From Bacteroidia bacterium (GTDB lineage: Bacteria; Bacteroidota; Bacteroidia; CAIKAF01): 64,000 bases of DNA. Shown here piece by piece: positions 51,136-60,117 of the stretch; the stretch's first letter is position 1, and every line of letters starts with the position of its first letter. The notes below the pieces were generated by a model, which did no database searches, had not been told where the DNA came from, and saw only the letters and a program-made list of their open reading frames with translations. Where the stretch lies: positions 1 through 64,000 of the forward strand of contig JAUHWY010000009.1 of assembly GCA_030427255.1 (NCBI GenBank). Direction: 5' to 3'. The position numbers and the translations under genes are program-made.

Positions 51136-52174
51136 AATCTTTTATGTTGGTTCGAGCCCATTTTAAAAATTCGTCGAACTCTGTTTTTGTCTTGCTAAAG
51201 GTAAAGTTGTTTGTTAAAGTATAATAGTCCTCGCGGTCGGTTCTACCCACTCTGCGGTATACATAAATGGCAAAATTGAGTTTGGTTTCATCGTAGGTGA
51301 ATAGTTCCATAACTCCTTTAACCTGAGCTAGACTAAAACACTTGGAATCTGCCATGCGCTTGGCAGAGTTTAGCATTTCTTCTTCAAAGCTTTGGTCCTT
51401 TATGGTAGCCACTCCTTGACGGTATTCGCTGTCCCACATGCCATTGATGCAAAATATATCTCTCTCGGCCATTTCATAACGGCCCGAACCGGAACTTACG
51501 CTTCCTTGGTTATCGTCCATTTCGTCCCACCCATCGTCATGGTTGCCCATATTTCCTCCGGAAGTGGTTGTAGTGGTAGTAGTGGTGCTGGACATGTTTA
51601 CATTGCCATTGCCCATGCCGTCGTTTACGTTCATGTTTACCCCCATGCCCATACCGTTGTCGTTGGCATTTACACCAAAACTAATCGATACAGAGCCGTT
51701 ACCTTGGTTTCCACCTGTTGTAGTTGTAGTTGTTGTGGTGCTTCCGCCCTGCACGTTTCCGTTCATGGATCCACCCATATTGCCTTGGTTCATGGACCCG
51801 TCGCCATCCACAGGTGTGCGCGTTACGGCAGGGGCTGTGCTTCCGGCCGGAGCTTCCGAAACGTAACGGTAGGTCCATTTGCCTTTGTTGTTTTGACGAA
51901 TGGAGTAGGTCACTTCTTTGGCCGGAGATACCATCACTCCTTTATTAAACTCACCAAAAGCCGGTTCTTCAAAAACCACTCTGGTTTGTACAAATTCGGT
52001 ATTGATGCCATCAAAGCGGGCATTGGTGCCGGGCGTTAAGGATACTTGTTGGCCGTTAACGTACAAGGAAAAGCGTTCGCCGTTTTCTGAGAAAACGATA
52101 AGGCTACCCTGAGCAAATAGACTTGCCCCAAGGCTAAGGAACGCAAGGCTGGTAAAAAGCGTTTTCATAAACAA
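51134..52174 (-). CDS. secreted DUF4476 protein with low-complexity middle
   Basis: A 346-residue protein with a signal peptide (MFMKTLFTSLAFLSLGASLFAQ). An N-terminal ~100-residue beta-rich domain (LIVFSENGERFSLYVNGQQV) is followed by ~110 residues of Gly/Asn/Met/Ser with two polythreonine runs (8 and 8 residues) and then a C-terminal DUF4476 domain (~245-346: QSFEEEMLNSAKRMADSKCF, VKGVMELFTYDETKLNFAIY). DUF4476 is an all-helical domain also seen in vertebrate proteins; role unknown. The low-complexity part could be a glycosylated or flexible linker. Single-gene unit with its own terminator. Confidence 0.85.
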   Translation of the reverse strand: MFMKTLFTSLAFLSLGASLFAQGSLIVFSENGERFSLYVNGQQVSLTPGTNARFDGINTEFVQTRVVFEEPAFGEFNKGVMVSPAKEVTYSIRQNNKGKWTYRYVSEAPAGSTAPAVTRTPVDGDGSMNQGNMGGSMNGNVQGGSTTTTTTTTGGNQGNGSVSISFGVNANDNGMGMGVNMNVNDGMGNGNVNMSSTTTTTTTTSGGNMGNHDDGWDEMDDNQGSVSSGSGRYEMAERDIFCINGMWDSEYRQGVATIKDQSFEEEMLNSAKRMADSKCFSLAQVKGVMELFTYDETKLNFAIYVYRRVGRTDREDYYTLTNNFTFSKTKTEFDEFLKWARTNIKD

Positions 52175-52213
52175 TAATGTTTCGTTTAATAAATGTATAG
52201 CAAGGCTTGTGCC

Positions 52214-52254
52214 AAAAAATCGTTCCCTGCTCCAAAGATAGGAAACAGGGAACG
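52214..52254 (-). terminator. sppA terminator whose loop carries a -7 promoter element
   Basis: Stem CGTTCCCTG (52254-52246 on the minus strand reading) and CAGGGAACG pair perfectly, 16 bases apart, followed by ATTTTTT: a terminator for sppA. The loop contains TATCTTTG, an exact TAnnTTTG, which would serve the DUF4476 gene 50 bases downstream. Confidence 0.65.
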
Positions 52255-52279
52255 AAAAATTTGGTTCAACTCGCTTTTG

Positions 52280-54070
52280 TTATTGAATTTTTAGCACAAA
52301 AGGCATGCGCATTTGCACGCCTTCCATACGCTTGGCGTCTCTAATGATGCGTAGGGTTTCAAAGGTGTTTTCCAATCCGTAATCGGCAAGTTTTGCTTCG
52401 GCCTCTGCATTGAAGCTTTCAAAAAATGCTTCAAATGGATCTTCTTTTTCAGGATAGCCTTTTATGGTATAGTCGTTGAGGCTGCTCATGCGCACGGCAC
52501 AGGCAATGGCATCGTCCAGACCTCCCAAGGCATCTACCAAGCCCAATTCCAAGGCCATGGTGCCGGTCCAAACCCTTCCTTGTCCTATAGAGTCTACAAA
52601 TTCCATAGTGAGGCCACGACCATCGGCCACTCTACGGCGGAAATCGGTATAGACTTTATCTACGCTTTCCTGCAGCACTTCTTTTTCGCGCTCAGGCAGC
52701 GGGCGAGCACCGGAGGCAAAATTGGCGTGGCTGTGGATATTAACCGTATCGGTGGTAACTCCCAGGCGGTCGTTAAGCATGGTTTGGGCATTAAACAGCA
52801 AACCAAAGACGCCAATGGAACCGGTAATGGTGTTTGGATTGGCAAAAATGGAATCCCCTAAGCAGCTAATGTAATAGCCTCCGGAAGCGGCCAAATTACC
52901 CATGCTAACAATAAGTGGTTTTTCGGCCTTGAGCAAAGAGAGTTCCCGCCAAATGATTTCAGAGGCGAGAGCGTCACCACCCGGAGAATTCACCCGGAGT
53001 ACAGCTGCTTTAACTTCATCGTCCTCGCGTACTTCCCGAATGGTTTCCACCAAATCGTCGCTGGCAATTTCGTCGGAGCTACCTTTGCCGCGTACGATGC
53101 TTCCTCCGGCATAGATTACTGCAATGGTTGGGTTTTCGAGGCGATCTGCCACCCAATTGGCTTGCACCTTAGAGGCGTATTTGTGGAAAGCCAATAAGGG
53201 AGCATCTTCCGAAAATCCATCCTCCCATCCGGCTTTGGCGGCTACTTTGTCCATGAATTCATCCTCGTAGGCCAAAACGTCAATAAAGCCGTACTTAAGC
53301 GCTTCTTTTGCCTGGGTTACGCTAAGGTTACTTATAAGGCTGTCCAATTGGGGCATGGACATTTGAGTTCTTTGGGCTATGCGTTGCCCCATGCTTTGCC
53401 ACATGCTGCCCAACAGGGCGCGCATTTGTTGGCGGTTGGCGTCGCTGGCTTGTTCGTAGAGGAAGGGCTCCACGGCGCTTTTGAATTTGTTTCCTTGAGG
53501 GCGTATAGCATAAGGTTCTACTCCTATTTTATCTAAAACTCCTTTGAAGAACATCATTTCGGCGCCTAGACCGGTCATTACAAAGTCGCCGTAGGGGTTG
53601 AGACCAATTTCGTCGGCAACAGACATAGCTAGGTAGGTTTTTTGAGAAATGGTTTCTCCATAGGCCATAATGAATTTTCCGGATGCCTTAAAATTTTCTA
53701 AGGCTACCAACAATTCATCCATATTGGCCATGCCGGTGGGCATGCGGTCCATGTCCATATACAGACCTACTACTTTCTCGTCTTTTGAGGCTTCTTCCAA
53801 GGCACGTAATACAAAAAAGAAGTCGGCGCTTTTTTGGTTGTTTTCGTCAAAAGCAGCAAAGGGGTTTTCCTCAGGGCGGTCGACCAAAGCTTGGTTCCAA
53901 TTTAAGTGAAGCACGGTTTGGTCTTTGACTTCCAAGAATACATTGTCTTGGTCTCCTTCAAAATCGCTAAAAATGGAAGAAATGCCTGCTATTAGAATGA
54001 AGGCAAAAACAACAAAGGCTAGAATTAAGCCAATAACGGATCCCAAAAACGATCCCCAGAAGTTTCTCAT
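52280..54070 (-). CDS. sppA: signal peptide peptidase SppA, 67K type
   Basis: A 596-residue membrane-bound protease with one N-terminal helix (SVIGLILAFVVFAFILIAG) and two tandem S49 domains, as in E. coli SppA. The catalytic dyad is split: Lys197 in GNKFKSAVEPF (first domain) and Ser396 in GNLAASGGYY (second domain), close to E. coli Lys209 and Ser409. LRVNSPGGDALASE is the usual oxyanion region. It degrades signal peptides and misfolded membrane segments in the inner membrane as a tetramer. A TATTTTTG promoter element lies 27 bases before the ATG. Confidence 0.95.
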   Translation of the reverse strand: MRNFWGSFLGSVIGLILAFVVFAFILIAGISSIFSDFEGDQDNVFLEVKDQTVLHLNWNQALVDRPEENPFAAFDENNQKSADFFFVLRALEEASKDEKVVGLYMDMDRMPTGMANMDELLVALENFKASGKFIMAYGETISQKTYLAMSVADEIGLNPYGDFVMTGLGAEMMFFKGVLDKIGVEPYAIRPQGNKFKSAVEPFLYEQASDANRQQMRALLGSMWQSMGQRIAQRTQMSMPQLDSLISNLSVTQAKEALKYGFIDVLAYEDEFMDKVAAKAGWEDGFSEDAPLLAFHKYASKVQANWVADRLENPTIAVIYAGGSIVRGKGSSDEIASDDLVETIREVREDDEVKAAVLRVNSPGGDALASEIIWRELSLLKAEKPLIVSMGNLAASGGYYISCLGDSIFANPNTITGSIGVFGLLFNAQTMLNDRLGVTTDTVNIHSHANFASGARPLPEREKEVLQESVDKVYTDFRRRVADGRGLTMEFVDSIGQGRVWTGTMALELGLVDALGGLDDAIACAVRMSSLNDYTIKGYPEKEDPFEAFFESFNAEAEAKLADYGLENTFETLRIIRDAKRMEGVQMRMPFVLKIQ

Positions 54071-54097
54071 GTCGGTTTAAATCAGTGGTTTGTAGTT

Positions 54098-54105
54098 CAA
54101 AAATA
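54098..54105 (-). promoter_or_regulatory. -7 element of sppA
   Basis: TATTTTTG on the minus strand, exact TAnnTTTG, 27 bases before the sppA ATG; no clear TTG at the -33 spacing. Confidence 0.45.
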
Positions 54106-54228
54106 TTTATTAAAACGAAAGCACAGGGGTGGAAAAAGGTTTTTTGACAAGGTTTAAAGGCTTTTAACCATTGGATTTGGGGTGAGGATTGTTGTAAACA
54201 CCAAATTTTTGCCTGTTTTTGCATTGGA

Positions 54229-54379
54229 AGACGCGCCAGGGATGCGAGCGGTTAGCGCCGGCTTGGGGCATGCCCGGGCGACGGGAGCCGGGCGGGCTGA
54301 CGGAGGAAGCCCCGAACGGCCCCAGACGCCCGGAGCATGGGCCATGCCGGCCTATGAGCGGGCAGCCCGGTAGGCGCCC
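54229..54379. repeat. family B long inverted-repeat element, copy 3 (opposite orientation)
   Basis: Arms GCCGGCTTGGGGCATGCC (54257-) and the imperfect complement CGCCCGGAGCATGGGCCATG onward to 54351. Left end, read on the minus strand, is ACCGCTCGCATCCCTGGCGC, the family's terminal motif. The other end, TAGGCGCCC, contains the last base of the neighbouring gene's stop codon. Confidence 0.6.
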
Positions 54380-54780
54380 TAAGCAATCATAACCCCTTTT
54401 TGGTTGAGCAATGGAATTTGGGTAAAGTGCTCTTTAGAAACGGCCTCGGGCACAAAAATGTAGCGTTTGTCGTAAATCTGTTGGCCGAGGTAAAAGCTAA
54501 TCCAGTATTCGTTGGTGATTTGGAACAAGGATTCGCGAATGGGTTCAATGCGGATGGCGCTTTGGGGCGGGATTTCTTCGTAGAATTGCCGAATGGTGGC
54601 TGTTTCTTTGTTGCGCATGTCTATGGTTCCGTAGCCGCGGGAGTTGATAAGGACGTTTTGGAGCGATTCTTCGCGAAGGTTGATGAGGTAAACGGCCCAA
54701 ATGTCCTCACCCTCGGAGGGGTCGGGGACAATGGCCACTGCCACTTCAGAAACTTTGGGATGTGGAATGTCTTTTTTCAT
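54379..54780 (-). CDS. conserved hypothetical protein coupled to nadE
   Basis: A 133-residue soluble protein with no family name that I know. It has no signal or membrane segment; the sequence is beta-rich with aromatic strands (DIWAVYLINLREESLQNVLI, YWISFYLGQQIYDKRYIFVP) suggesting a small sandwich. Acidic with scattered basic residues; no catalytic motif. Its ATG overlaps the nadE stop by 4 bases, so it is probably translated together with NAD synthetase. The stop codon abuts a family B repeat. Function is unknown. Confidence 0.75.
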   Translation of the reverse strand: MKKDIPHPKVSEVAVAIVPDPSEGEDIWAVYLINLREESLQNVLINSRGYGTIDMRNKETATIRQFYEEIPPQSAIRIEPIRESLFQITNEYWISFYLGQQIYDKRYIFVPEAVSKEHFTQIPLLNQKGVMIA

Positions 54781-56414
54781 GGCATGGGCGGTTTGGAAGT
54801 GATGGGGAATCGGCGTCCCGGGCCGAAGGCTTTGGAGCTCACCCTCAATACGGGCGGAGCTTGATGTCTTTTATACTCCGCATTTTTTAGCAAACGGAAA
54901 ATGCGTTGCACTTGTTCAAAATCCATACCTTCTTCGATAAGTTGGTGCGGAGATTTTTGGTTTTCAATAAGTTCGAAAAGCAATTGATCGAGCAGAGGAT
55001 ATGGGGGCAGCGAGTCGCTGTCCTTTTGGTCGGGCCTTAACTCTGCCGAAGGTTCCTTGGTTAAAATATGCTCAGGAATACGGGCCTTGTTTTGGTTTAG
55101 GTAGTGGCAAAGCGCGTAAACTTGGGTTTTGTAAAGGTCGGCAATGATGGCCAGGCCGCCACACATGTCGCCATATAAAGTGCCATAGCCCACGGCTGCT
55201 TCGCTCTTGTTGGAAGTGTTGAGCAGAACAGCACCAGAGTCATTGGAAATGGCCATTAAGAGTAGGCCACGGATGCGACTTTGGATGTTTTCTTCGGTGA
55301 GTCCTTGAGGCATTTGTCCTAAAACCGGTCTTAAACTTTGGCTAATGGCCTCAACGCTTGAGTTTATGGGCAGGGTATGGGCTTGGATTCCATTCCATTT
55401 GGCGAGTTCGAGGGCATCGGCAATGGAGTGGTCTGAAGAATAGGGAGAAGGAAGAAGGTAAGCCCGAACGTTTTCCGAACCTAAGGCATCTGCAGCCAAA
55501 ACGGCAGTTAGGGCAGAATCTACACCGCCACTTAATCCAAGAATGGCCTTGGAGAATCCGTTTTTTTCAAAATAATCGCGAATTCCCAGGCAAAGCGCCT
55601 GATACATGTCTTCGAGGACATGTGGTGACGGAGCATTGCAGGGTTTGGGTAGCTCGGCAGTATTAAAGGTTAGGAAATCTTGTTGGAAGGAGGCCAATTG
55701 GAGGCATGGGTTTCCAGAGGCATCTAAGACAAAGGAGCTTCCGTCAAAAATTAGTTCGGTATGAGCACCTACGTGGTTTAGGTAAATAAATGGGGTCTTA
55801 AAGCGTTTGGCCTGAAAGCATGCCATTTCCTGGCGCAGTGATTTTTGTTTGGAATGAAAGGGCGATGCGGTAATGTTGAGGATGAAATCGGCTTGGTCGG
55901 CTCCTGCTTCGAGAAGTACATCGCGGTGGTACAGACTGGGGTTTGGGGGCATGTGCCAGCTGTCTTCGCAAATGGCCAAAGCGAATTTTTCGCCTTTCCA
56001 TTGCAGCAATTTGGGCTTTTTTTGGGAGGGCTCAAAATACCTGTCTTCGTCAAAGACATCGTAGGTTGGGAGTAAGCTTTTATGAGCGGCGTCCAGTATT
56101 TTTCCGTTTCCGAGCAAAAAGGCGGCATTGAAACAAGGTTTTCCTTGTCCCTGATTTTTAACAGGGGCGCCAACCACCATAGCTATTTGGTTGGAGGTTT
56201 GCGCAGCCAATTCCTCAAGCGCCGAATGTACCTCTTGGAAAATAGTATCCCAAAGCAGCAAATCTTGAGGAGGATAGCCGGTGAGCATAAGTTCGGGAAA
56301 TACAACCAAATCGACGCCTGCATCCTTGGCTTTTTGGAATGCTTTAAGACAGGTTTGGGTGTTGCCCTTAATGTCTCCCAATACCGTATTGGTTTGCACC
56401 AAAGCAATGTTCAT
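54777..56414 (-). CDS. nadE: glutamine-dependent NAD+ synthetase
   Basis: Amidates nicotinate adenine dinucleotide to NAD using ammonia from glutamine. The ATG at 56414 begins MNIALVQTNTVLGDIKGN, the true family start; a longer frame adds 38 unrelated residues. The N-terminal nitrilase-type glutaminase (1-~270) has Glu in VVFPELMLTGYPP, Lys in the KSLLPTYDVFDE region and catalytic Cys in AICEDSW. The C-terminal synthetase has the P-loop LGLSGGVDSALTAVLAADAL and GTLYGDMCGG. 545 residues is normal for this fused type. Promoter element TACCTTTG ends 4 bases before the ATG. Confidence 0.96.
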   Translation of the reverse strand: MNIALVQTNTVLGDIKGNTQTCLKAFQKAKDAGVDLVVFPELMLTGYPPQDLLLWDTIFQEVHSALEELAAQTSNQIAMVVGAPVKNQGQGKPCFNAAFLLGNGKILDAAHKSLLPTYDVFDEDRYFEPSQKKPKLLQWKGEKFALAICEDSWHMPPNPSLYHRDVLLEAGADQADFILNITASPFHSKQKSLRQEMACFQAKRFKTPFIYLNHVGAHTELIFDGSSFVLDASGNPCLQLASFQQDFLTFNTAELPKPCNAPSPHVLEDMYQALCLGIRDYFEKNGFSKAILGLSGGVDSALTAVLAADALGSENVRAYLLPSPYSSDHSIADALELAKWNGIQAHTLPINSSVEAISQSLRPVLGQMPQGLTEENIQSRIRGLLLMAISNDSGAVLLNTSNKSEAAVGYGTLYGDMCGGLAIIADLYKTQVYALCHYLNQNKARIPEHILTKEPSAELRPDQKDSDSLPPYPLLDQLLFELIENQKSPHQLIEEGMDFEQVQRIFRLLKNAEYKRHQAPPVLRVSSKAFGPGRRFPITSKPPMP

Positions 56415-56418
56415 AGTA

Positions 56419-56426
56419 CAAAGGTA
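56419..56426 (-). promoter_or_regulatory. -7 element touching the nadE start codon
   Basis: TACCTTTG on the minus strand ends 4 bases before the ATG, so transcription would begin at about the first codon. No TTG at the -33 spacing. Confidence 0.45.
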
Positions 56427-56434
56427 GTATTTGC

Positions 56435-57316
56435 TTAACGACGGTTGACCAGATAGACCCCTGAAAGGATAATGGCCATACCGACTAAGGTTTGCCAAAT
56501 TAAGGATTCGCCCATCCACACGCCCCAAAGAATGGCGAAGGCAGGGATGAGGTAAGTTACCGAGGCTGCGAAGAGTACCGTGGTATGCCGAATAAGAAAG
56601 TTAAAAACCAGCACGGCTAAGGCTGTTCCCACCGTTCCTAACAGGGCCACGTAAATTAGTGCTTTTTGATGTAAAGGGCTGTGCAAGCAAGGGCTGAGCG
56701 TTCCGTCGATAAGAAGCCAAAAAGCGGAAGGGAGCCCCACCAAAAAGAGTGCGATTCCGGTTACGGATACGGCGGATAGGCCTTGGAGTTTAGATTTAAT
56801 GATGTTGGTAGAAAAGCCATAGCAAATGGCTCCCAGCAGAGGCAGGGCGGCAAACACCCATTGGTTTCCATTTACGGATAAGCCCTTTTGGGAAAGAATA
56901 AGAAATACGGTGCCTACTAGTCCAATGCCAATGCCAATGGCTCCAAACTTAGAAACCTTAAGCCCAAAGAAAAGCAGCCCCGCCAATAGGGTGAAAATAG
57001 GTGCCGTAGAATTGATGATGCCTGCAAGGGAGGAGTCGATTCGCGTAATTCCGGCGGCAAAGAGTAAAGCGGGTATACCACTGCCTACCAAGCCTGTGAG
57101 CGAAAGCCAAATCCAGGCCGTTTTGGGTATTTTATGGAGTTTGGGCAAAATAAAAGGCAACAAAGTGAATCCGGCAAAGGCTAAACGCAGCCGAGCCAGT
57201 TCCAGCGGGTTAAAGGCTTCTAAGCCTTTTTTCATGAGCACAAAAGAGGAACCCCAAGTGATTCCTAAAAGGGCAAGGACAAAAAATTGCCAACCTTTTT
57301 TCGAAAGATCAAACAC
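56435..57316 (-). CDS. EamA/DMT-family transporter
   Basis: A 293-residue inner-membrane protein with ten predicted helices in two EamA repeats (first ~1-140, second ~150-293). Motifs: LLGITWGSSFVLMKKGLEAF in helix 1, ELARLRLAFAGFTLLP, and the second-repeat LLGTVGTALAVLVFNFLIRH and WGVWMGESLIWQTLVG. Start is uncertain: a GTG at 57316 gives FDLSKKGWQFFVLALLG, while a TTG lies 18 bases upstream. DMT members export amino acids, nucleosides or metabolites; substrate unknown. It precedes nadE by 20 bases, perhaps on the same transcript. Confidence 0.87.
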   Translation of the reverse strand: MFDLSKKGWQFFVLALLGITWGSSFVLMKKGLEAFNPLELARLRLAFAGFTLLPFILPKLHKIPKTAWIWLSLTGLVGSGIPALLFAAGITRIDSSLAGIINSTAPIFTLLAGLLFFGLKVSKFGAIGIGIGLVGTVFLILSQKGLSVNGNQWVFAALPLLGAICYGFSTNIIKSKLQGLSAVSVTGIALFLVGLPSAFWLLIDGTLSPCLHSPLHQKALIYVALLGTVGTALAVLVFNFLIRHTTVLFAASVTYLIPAFAILWGVWMGESLIWQTLVGMAIILSGVYLVNRR

Positions 57317-57383
57317 GCCGCAAAGGTGCAGCAAAAAAACATGCCACGGATGTTAAAAATGCTGTCTTAAATCTGCTTGCGCG

Positions 57384-58637
57384 TTAATCCTTAGCAGCAG
57401 TTTCAGAGGCAAGGCCAACCAAATGGCCAAGTACTTCGAGGGCCTTTTCCATATCTTGCACCGAGCAATATTCGTGGATGCTGTGGATGGCCATTTCTCC
57501 GGTGAAGATATTGGGGCAGGGAAGGCCCATAAAACTCAGCCTGCTGCCGTCGGTACCTCCGCGAATGGGTTCTTCTACCGGCTCAAGACCTGCTTTTCGG
57601 TAAGCATCTCTAGCCAACTGCATGATTTGAGGATCTTTTTCAAGGGTTTCTCGCATGTTTCGGTACTGTTCTTTTTGCAGGTAGGTGTACCGGCTTTCGG
57701 GGTGCTTTTGGCAGACTTTTTCGGCGGTTTGGCGAATAATTTCTGCCATTTCCTCGAGTTTATGGGCCTCAAAGTCTCTCAAAATAAAGCGAATGGTAGC
57801 TTCCTCCATGCGGCCTTCCAAGCCTGCGGGGTGAATGAAGCCTTCTCGTTTGCTGGTGGTTTCGGGTGATAATCGGTCTTGAGGGAGAAGGGATAGAAAC
57901 TCACCGGCAAGTTTAATGGCGTTAATCATTTTACCTTTAGCGTATCCCGGGTGTGCGGCCTTGCCAAAAAAAGTAAGTTCTGCGGCATCGGCACAAAAGT
58001 TTTCGCCTTCCAAAGAGCCTCGCGGGCCTCCATCGAGGGTGTATCCAAAATCGGCGCCTAATTTTTTCATATCCACTTTGTCTACACCACGGCCGATTTC
58101 TTCGTCAACGGTAAATAATATTCGAATGGGGCCGTGAGGTAGCTTAGGGTTGGCCATAAGTTGAGCTGCGAGTTCCATAATGATGGCAACTCCGGCTTTG
58201 TCGTCGGCACCTAAAAGGGTATTGCCGGAAGCAGTAATGATGTCTTCTCCTATTTTTTGTTTGAGGTAGGGGTGTTTTTCAGGGTCAAGGGGCTTGCCCG
58301 GTGCGTCGGGTAGTTCAATGGCTTTTCCGTTCCACTGTTTGTGGAGTATTGGTTTTACATGAGTTCCTGAGCAATCCGGAGCGGTATCTACATGTGCGCA
58401 GAAACAAATGGTTGGAACCTTATGGTTCACGTTGGATGGAATAGTGGCATAAACATAGCCAAAGCCGTCCATTTCGGCATCTTGGATACCAAGCGCTAGG
58501 AGTTGTTCTACCAAAAGCCGTCCTAAATCTTTTTGTTTTTCGGAAGAGGGGCAAGTTTCGGAGCTTGGGTCGGCTTGGGTATCGATTTGTACGTATTGCA
58601 TCAGCCTTTCGGCTAAGGAATGATTGTTAAACCACAT
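57384..58637 (-). CDS. pepT: peptidase T (tripeptide aminopeptidase)
   Basis: Zinc M20-family exopeptidase that removes the N-terminal residue of tripeptides in the cytoplasm. The 417-residue protein has first-metal His in CFCAHVDTAPD, bridging Asp in LGADDKAG, catalytic Glu in FTVDEEIGRGV and late Asp in GYTLDGGPRGSLEGENFCAD, and the C-terminal His in IHSIHEYCSVQD. The lid domain is residues ~210-320. These match PepT more closely than PepD or DapE. A candidate promoter lies upstream (TTGG-N19-TATCTTCG). Confidence 0.94.
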   Translation of the reverse strand: MWFNNHSLAERLMQYVQIDTQADPSSETCPSSEKQKDLGRLLVEQLLALGIQDAEMDGFGYVYATIPSNVNHKVPTICFCAHVDTAPDCSGTHVKPILHKQWNGKAIELPDAPGKPLDPEKHPYLKQKIGEDIITASGNTLLGADDKAGVAIIMELAAQLMANPKLPHGPIRILFTVDEEIGRGVDKVDMKKLGADFGYTLDGGPRGSLEGENFCADAAELTFFGKAAHPGYAKGKMINAIKLAGEFLSLLPQDRLSPETTSKREGFIHPAGLEGRMEEATIRFILRDFEAHKLEEMAEIIRQTAEKVCQKHPESRYTYLQKEQYRNMRETLEKDPQIMQLARDAYRKAGLEPVEEPIRGGTDGSRLSFMGLPCPNIFTGEMAIHSIHEYCSVQDMEKALEVLGHLVGLASETAAKD

Positions 58638-58665
58638 GGCAAAAGGAATAAAAAATAATGTGCTA

Positions 58666-58696
58666 CGAAGATAGGGGATGCCAAAGGAGCTACCAA
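58666..58696 (-). promoter_or_regulatory. candidate pepT promoter
   Basis: Minus strand TTGG (58696-58693), 19-base spacer, TATCTTCG (58673-58666), one mismatch to TAnnTTTG; ATG 28 bases later. The -33 part lies inside the aldehyde dehydrogenase gene. Confidence 0.45.
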
Positions 58697-60117
58697 CCCG
58701 GATGCACCAACAGCCTGGGTTCGCAATAGTCTTTCATGGCGTAGCGTACTCCTTCTCTTCCCAAACCGGAGTCCTTAACGCCGCCGTAGGGCATGTGGTC
58801 TAGGCGTAGGGTCGGGGTTCTATTGATGAGTAGGCCGCCCACATCTAAGTTTTGAAATGCTTCTTGAATTTCGCTGTCGCGTGAGGTGAATAGTCCTGCT
58901 TGCAGTCCATAGCGTCCTTCATTTACAAGCTGTAGCGCTTCTTGAAAATCGTGGTAAGGTTCAATACACACCGCCGGCCCAAACAGCTCTTCAGCCCTAA
59001 CGCTCATTTGAGCTTTGGTTTGGGTGAGAATGGTAGGTTCATGTAGCGTGCCCTTTTGTTTTCCATGCAGCAAGGCTTTGGCTCCCTGATTTATGGCTTC
59101 TTGAATCCAATCGGACACCCGCCTGGCATTGGATGCATCTATCATGCAGGAGAAATTGGTATTTGGGGACTCCGGTGGCCCAACTTTAAGGTTTTTGGCT
59201 TCACGTACTAATGCTTCTGCGGTTTCCTCAAAGCGGCTATGGTGCACAAAAATGCGTTGCGTATGGATGCATATTTGGCCTGCATAAGCAAAGCAACCTT
59301 TGGTGAGTTGGCCAATGAAGTCATGAATGGGAGGAGCGTGTTCACTAATTATAAGCGCTGCATTTCCACCAAGTTCCATTATGGATTTCTTTTTGCCGGC
59401 AGCCTGCTTAAGCTTCCAGCCTACCTTGTCTGAGCCGGTGAAGCTAAGGGTAGCAATTTGGGGATGCGTAACTAAAAGATTACCGGCTTCCCGGCTGGCG
59501 GGCAGTATAGAAACAGCTCCTTGAGGTAAACCACCCACTTCTTGAAACAATTCGGCCAGCATAAGGGTAGCTAAAGGAGTTGAGGATGCAGGTTTAAGCA
59601 CAATAGGTGCGCCACAAGCAATTGCCGGCGCCAATTTGTGTACAGCAAGATTTAAGGGGAAATTGAAAGGGGAAATGCCTGCGACTAGGCCGGAGGGAAC
59701 CCAACGGGTCCTACCGGATAAACCTTCACCTGCGGCAGTCCAATCCAGACGCATGTATTCACCTGAGAATCGCCGAGCTTCTTCGGAGGCAATTAAAAAA
59801 GTTTCGGAGGCACGCCATACTTCGCCAAGCGCATCTTGATAAGGTTTTGCTGCTTCTCTGGCCAGGCTTTGGGCAAAGCTTTCGGCTTGGTTTTTAAGTT
59901 TTAGGGCTACTTCACGCAAAAAAACAGCACGTTTGTAGGCCGGCCAATGCAAAAGCGACTTTTGAGCTTCCAGACCCTTTTGGATGGCTTGTTCAATTAA
60001 GGATTCATCGGCCAAATGGACCCTTGCTAGTTCAGTTCCGTCCCAAGGGGCATACACAGGAAGCGTTTGGTTGGATTGAATCCACTGACCTGCCAAAAAC
60101 AAGGGATATTCCTTCAT
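58690..60117 (-). CDS. NAD(P)-dependent aldehyde dehydrogenase
   Basis: A 475-residue ALDH that oxidises an aldehyde to its acid. Catalytic Glu lies in MELGGNAALII and the thiol nucleophile in YAGQICIHTQR (the Cys of GQ-I-C). Cofactor loop LSFTGSDKVGWKLKQAAG, and the late PFGPAV-like ELFGPAVCIEPY. The Asn of the oxyanion hole is in SGISPFNFPLNLAVHKL-like region GISPFNFPLNLA. Most similar in feel to lactaldehyde/phosphonoformaldehyde or general dehydrogenases; substrate unknown. It ends 52 bases before the pepT start. Confidence 0.92.
   Translation of the reverse strand: MKEYPLFLAGQWIQSNQTLPVYAPWDGTELARVHLADESLIEQAIQKGLEAQKSLLHWPAYKRAVFLREVALKLKNQAESFAQSLAREAAKPYQDALGEVWRASETFLIASEEARRFSGEYMRLDWTAAGEGLSGRTRWVPSGLVAGISPFNFPLNLAVHKLAPAIACGAPIVLKPASSTPLATLMLAELFQEVGGLPQGAVSILPASREAGNLLVTHPQIATLSFTGSDKVGWKLKQAAGKKKSIMELGGNAALIISEHAPPIHDFIGQLTKGCFAYAGQICIHTQRIFVHHSRFEETAEALVREAKNLKVGPPESPNTNFSCMIDASNARRVSDWIQEAINQGAKALLHGKQKGTLHEPTILTQTKAQMSVRAEELFGPAVCIEPYHDFQEALQLVNEGRYGLQAGLFTSRDSEIQEAFQNLDVGGLLINRTPTLRLDHMPYGGVKDSGLGREGVRYAMKDYCEPRLLVHPGW

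Noticed and set aside
51392..52039. 215-residue open frame on the plus strand, antisense to the DUF4476 gene
   Set aside because: It is the mirror of the low-complexity Gly/Asn/Thr codons; its product is a His/Val/Ser-rich sequence without family features and the opposite strand encodes a clear signal peptide and domain.
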